A stretch of DNA of 17,519 nt from VFMC01 sp031400715 (GTDB lineage Bacteria > Actinomycetota > Acidimicrobiia > Acidimicrobiales > Ilumatobacteraceae). Below the pieces are notes generated by a model that did no database searches, was not told where the DNA came from, and was given only the letters and a program-made list of their open reading frames with translations. Position numbers and translations under genes: made by a program. Of this stretch, positions 14,576 to 17,519 are shown piece by piece; positions within the stretch are counted from its first letter, which is position 1, and each line of letters opens with the position of its first letter. Where the stretch lies: NCBI GenBank assembly GCA_031400715.1, contig JANNQK010000337.1:1-17519 (forward strand), written 5' to 3'.

Positions 14576-14956
14576 TCACGCCGCAGGCGGCGCTCCGAGG
14601 ACCGATCGTAGCCCTGCAGCGGTTTCGGAACCGAGACACCGAAGCGCACGGGTGAGCGCGGCCTGTTCGGATCTGCGACGAGTGACCTCGACCACTCCGA
14701 TGGCGACGACCTCGGTTCGGCTCTGCGTTGCGCCGCCCGACCGGAAGAAGCGGCGACGGACCGAACCGGTGACGACGATCGCCGTGTCGGCCGCCCAGGT
14801 GTCGGGCACCTCGCCCTCCCACATCACGGGCACACCGACCAGGCGCCCCGCACTGTCGGGACACGACACCTCGAGGTTCCATCTGATGGTGCCGCTCGGA
14901 AGCTCGGCCCGCCGTGGATCAGAGCTGAGCCGGCCAGACAGGATGACGATGTTCAT
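14576..14956 (-). CDS. Short SSB-like OB-fold protein
   Basis: A 126-residue protein starting MNIVILSGRLSSDPRRAELPSG, the beginning of a single-stranded DNA-binding protein OB fold. Strand segments IRWNLEV, VGVPVMWEG and IVVTGSVRRRFF follow the SSB pattern (NF.V..., VPVV.W, V.V.G...). It differs from housekeeping SSB (about 160-180 residues). The C-terminus is not a Gly/Pro-rich linker with an acidic DDDIPF tip; it is a helix-like, basic/hydrophobic segment (RRRSEQAALTRALRCLG). It probably belongs to an actinobacterial accessory SSB-like family and would not recruit repair partners through the canonical tip. ATG at 14954-14956 has an excellent Shine-Dalgarno, GGAGGT (14961-14966). The open frame continues 59 codons upstream without a supported start. 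Confidence 0.78.
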   Translation of the reverse strand: MNIVILSGRLSSDPRRAELPSGTIRWNLEVSCPDSAGRLVGVPVMWEGEVPDTWAADTAIVVTGSVRRRFFRSGGATQSRTEVVAIGVVEVTRRRSEQAALTRALRCLGSETAAGLRSVLGAPPAA

Positions 14957-15129
14957 GACGACCTCCCCGCGCCGGACAGACCGGCGTTCGCAGCGACGTG
15001 GCTGCGGATGTGCACATCGGGGGAACGACACGCTTCGGGGGAACTCAGCCGGGGAACTCAGCCCGGGGGCCATCCTGGGCCAGGGGTGTGACGTCGACGA
15101 CCCGACGACCGACACCCGGCCTCGCCCCG
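14957..15129 (-). other. ssb-like leader region with 13-bp tandem duplication
   Basis: This 173-base gap between the TPR gene stop and the SSB-like start contains the ribosome binding site. It also holds a perfect 13-base tandem duplication, GGGGAACTCAGCC at 15038-15050 and 15051-15063, and an interrupted palindrome CCTGG-G-CCAGG at 15074-15084. No clear -10 hexamer or T-run terminator was seen. An open frame crosses it but shows no conserved sequence. Confidence 0.5.
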
Positions 15130-16803
15130 TCACCGACCCAGCGAGGCCAATCGTTGCATCACGTCGGCGAACTCGGCATCGGCCTGGGCCACCATGCCGA
15201 AGAACCGCCGCGCCTCGACGATCTCGCCGGAACGGTCGAGCAGGTCACCGAGGACGTACCACTGGCGGAGGTGATGGTCGCGCACCTTCTTCGGCACCTC
15301 TCTGGCCTTGGCCATCATCGACAGCGCGCCGCGAAGGTCGCCCTGGTCGGCCAGTGCTCCTGCGGCGACGATCCGTCCCTCGGCCATCAGTCCTGGCGCC
15401 GGCGACTCGCCCTTCAACTCGTCCCAGAGTTCGACGACGACGTCGTAGCGCTTCAACGCGCGGTAGCAGTCGGCCAGCACGGGGTGATGGCGCACCGAAC
15501 GATCGATCTGCCGAGCAAGCTCGAGCTCCGCAGCTGCCTTGCGCCACTGCCCGGTCGAGTAGAACGCGAGGCCGGCGATCTCGTGCGCCATGGCGATGTT
15601 CGGTAGATCACGCAACACGGGCTGGACCATTCGGCGGGCATCGTCGAACCGGCCGCGATCGAGCGCCTCGGCTGCTGACTGCAGCCGTTCGCGATAACGA
15701 CCCGACCGTTGGTTGCCGGCCTCACGATCGACCTCGGCCTCCACCTCGGGGTCGAGCACACCCTTGGCCCGTGTGCGTTTGGGAGCTGCCGACTCGGTAC
15801 GGGCGCGTTCGGTCGCCGCCACTGCGACATCTCTGATCGGACCTTCGTCGATCCACTCCTCACGGGTGTGCTCCGGCGCCTCGGCCACGGCCTTGGGTAC
15901 CTTCGGGCCGCGGGTCGAGCGGACCTGCGCGGCCCGTTGCTCAGCCGCGGTGAGCTCGCGCCGAGGTCCTGGGCTCCAGGAAGCGTCGCGCCCCGATCGC
16001 ACCGGTCGCCCGGGCCTTCCACCTTGGCCTGGCCGAGGTGCACCACGGCCAGGTGCGCCGCGCCCGGTTCCCGACGAACGGCCCGTCGACGGGCGACCGC
16101 TCCCGCTGGGCTGCCCGGCTCGGTCGCCACGGTCGGGACGCTCGCCACGGCCGCCACGGTCGGTCCGGTCGATCGGGTCAGCACGGTCGCGCTCGAACCT
16201 GTCCGGTCGATCGACGCCTCCTGGACGGGGTCCCCGATCAGGGCGATCAGGACGATCGCCTCGATCCGGGCGACCTCCGCGGGGCGCTGGGCCTCTGACC
16301 GGACGACTGGCACCATCGGCGCGGGGACCTCGATCCGGACGTCCCGCGCCGTCTCCGCGACCGCGATCGTCACGCCCTCGGTCGCCATTCGAGCGATCGG
16401 CACTGGCTCCGCGGGAGAAGCGATCACCTCGAGCAGGTGCGCCGGTGCGCGATGGTGGCCCGAACCCGCCTGCCCTCGCGGGGCGCGGTGCGGCCCCACG
16501 TGGATCGCGATCGTCTCGGTCCGCACCTCGCTGCGGCCGTTCACGAGACCAGTCCCGCCGGCCCGCAGAGCTTGCGGGACCGCCTTGACCGCCTTGACCG
16601 CCCGGACCGCCTTCCGAGTCGCGACGTGGACCACGAGGCACCGCAGAGCTGGCCGACCGCGGTCGCCGGTCGTCGCCGGACGCTCCGCTGCCGGACCCAC
16701 CCGACGACGATCGCGGGCCACCGGAGCGACTGCCACCGCCACTCGCGCCAGGGCGAGCCTGAGCGGGGCGTGGACGGGGACGACGTTCGGGCTGGGGCGG
16801 CAT
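15130..16803 (-). CDS. TPR protein with ~280-residue disordered RG/RD-rich N-terminus
   Basis: A 557-residue protein. Residues 1-280 are extremely low complexity (Arg, Gly, Asp, Pro, Ser), with blocks such as GGPGGQGGQGG and repeated DRPDRGDRPDRPDRG, plus RG dipeptides throughout; essentially no hydrophobic residues, so intrinsically disordered. A charged linker (about 281-365) leads to helical TPR-like repeats (366-557), e.g. EALDRGRFDDARRMVQPVLRDLPN, AGLAFYSTGQWRKAAAELELARQID, DCYRALKRYDVVVELWDEL. The TPR part resembles Rv1691, encoded in the same chromosomal neighbourhood in Mycobacterium. Arg/Gly-rich tails often bind RNA, and the gene follows directly after an rRNA operon, but a role in RNA or ribosome biology is inference. 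Several long antisense and shifted frames are open here only because the sequence is very GC-rich. The ATG at 16801-16803 lacks a Shine-Dalgarno. Confidence 0.85.
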   Translation of the reverse strand: MPPQPERRPRPRPAQARPGASGGGSRSGGPRSSSGGSGSGASGDDRRPRSASSAVPRGPRRDSEGGPGGQGGQGGPASSAGRRDWSRERPQRGADRDDRDPRGAAPRPARAGGFGPPSRTGAPARGDRFSRGASADRSNGDRGRDDRGRGDGAGRPDRGPRADGASRPVRGPAPRGGRPDRGDRPDRPDRGPRPGGVDRPDRFERDRADPIDRTDRGGRGERPDRGDRAGQPSGSGRPSTGRSSGTGRGAPGRGAPRPGQGGRPGRPVRSGRDASWSPGPRRELTAAEQRAAQVRSTRGPKVPKAVAEAPEHTREEWIDEGPIRDVAVAATERARTESAAPKRTRAKGVLDPEVEAEVDREAGNQRSGRYRERLQSAAEALDRGRFDDARRMVQPVLRDLPNIAMAHEIAGLAFYSTGQWRKAAAELELARQIDRSVRHHPVLADCYRALKRYDVVVELWDELKGESPAPGLMAEGRIVAAGALADQGDLRGALSMMAKAREVPKKVRDHHLRQWYVLGDLLDRSGEIVEARRFFGMVAQADAEFADVMQRLASLGR

Positions 16804-16814
16804 AGCGGGGACCG

Positions 16815-16820
16815 AGCCTA
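16815..16820 (-). promoter_or_regulatory. -10 hexamer for the TPR gene
   Basis: TAGGCT on the minus strand, identical to the hexamer ahead of the phasin-like gene, lies 11 bases before the ATG at 16803. A start site 6-7 bases downstream would leave a leader of about 5 bases, too short for a ribosome binding site, so the mRNA would be near-leaderless. No obvious -35. Confidence 0.45.
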
Positions 16821-16883
16821 ACGCCAGGTCCGGCGAACCGTTCGGAGGCCCCACGAAGCAGCCGACGACCCGGCAGCGGGGCG

Positions 16884-16924
16884 AAAACGACGAACGCCCC
16901 ACAGACGGATCTGTGGGGCGTTCG
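16884..16924 (-). terminator. Intrinsic terminator of the rRNA operon
   Basis: A perfect 15-bp inverted repeat, CGAACGCCCCACAGA (16891-16905) and TCTGTGGGGCGTTCG (16910-16924), closes a 4-base loop just 9 bases after the 5S gene. On the minus strand it is followed by TCGTTTTCG, a short T-run at 16884-16887. The stem strength and position identify it as the terminator of the rRNA operon. Confidence 0.9.
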
Positions 16925-16933
16925 AGCGATGAA

Positions 16934-17049
<116 letters not shown>

Positions 17050-17115
17050 ATCTGTTGTCAAGGAGTCGCCACTGAGGCGCCATCCGAGTACTCCAGAGCA
17101 AGCACGAGCATAAGT
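17050..17115 (-). other. 23S-5S spacer
   Basis: A 66-base transcribed spacer. An imperfect stem is visible at 17062-17094 (GGAGT pairing with ACTCC, with an inner CGCC-TCAGT-GGCG hairpin on the minus strand), possibly a processing stem. No tRNA is present. Confidence 0.5.

Positions 17116-17519
<404 letters not shown>

Noticed and set aside
15709..16821. Long open frames on the plus strand and in shifted minus frames across the TPR gene.
   Set aside because: They are shadows of a very GC-rich, repeat-rich coding region. Their translations are low-complexity or unlike any family, while the 15130-16803 frame carries the TPR domain.
16834..16844. Palindrome CGAACCGTTCG upstream of the TPR gene as an operator.
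   Set aside because: The spacing does not match the actinobacterial LexA box, and a similar string occurs inside the DUF1015 coding region, so chance is likely.
17050..17115. A tRNA in the 23S-5S spacer.
   Set aside because: Only 66 bases, with no T-loop GGTTCGA or acceptor-stem pattern.

Overview
The window is GC-rich chromosomal DNA from an actinobacterium. Gene order is the main evidence: HAD phosphatase, small alanine/lysine-rich protein, tlyA, nadK, recN, steA, mctB/steB, pyrG is the conserved actinobacterial block known in Mycobacterium as Rv1692 to Rv1699. The murJ insertion, the divergent DUF1015 gene, apparent leaderless starts and the rRNA sequence would fit the class Acidimicrobiia (Ilumatobacter-like), but that placement is inference. 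No mobile element, CRISPR array, tRNA or sign of recent transfer was seen.

Layout. Nearly everything lies on the minus strand, so transcription runs from right to left. At the right end is the end of an rRNA operon (3' part of 23S, then 5S and a strong hairpin). Next come a TPR protein with a very long disordered N-terminus (15130-16803), a short SSB-like OB-fold protein (14576-14956) and class II fructose-bisphosphate aldolase (13430-14524). The only plus-strand gene is a DUF1015 protein (12218-13402), convergent with fba and divergent from the HAD gene. From 12089 leftward there is a long, tightly packed gene train: HAD-IIA phosphatase, phasin-like/H1-like protein, tlyA, nadK, recN, steA, steB/mctB, murJ, a large membrane protein with a degenerate alkaline-phosphatase-like ectodomain, an MraY/WecA-type transferase, and finally the first 46 codons of pyrG, which has its own promoter-like region. 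No gene-free stretch exceeds about 175 bases.

How the genes fit together. The left half is about the envelope and cell separation. SteA and SteB work as a pair in septal peptidoglycan hydrolysis in Corynebacterium. MurJ is a lipid-linked cell-wall precursor flippase. A polyprenyl-phosphate phosphosugar transferase homologue and a large polytopic protein are translationally coupled to it. The middle holds housekeeping functions: NAD kinase, RecN repair ATPase, TlyA rRNA 2'-O-methyltransferase and a probable glycerol-3-phosphate phosphatase.

The most interesting point is the murJ / AP-like membrane protein / MraY-like cassette inserted between steB and pyrG. It looks like a synthesis-and-flipping module for a lipid-linked glycan whose identity is unknown. 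Secondary points are low-complexity tandem expansions inside NadK, a minisatellite between nadK and recN, apparent leaderless promoters, and a roughly 280-residue RG/RD-rich disordered region.
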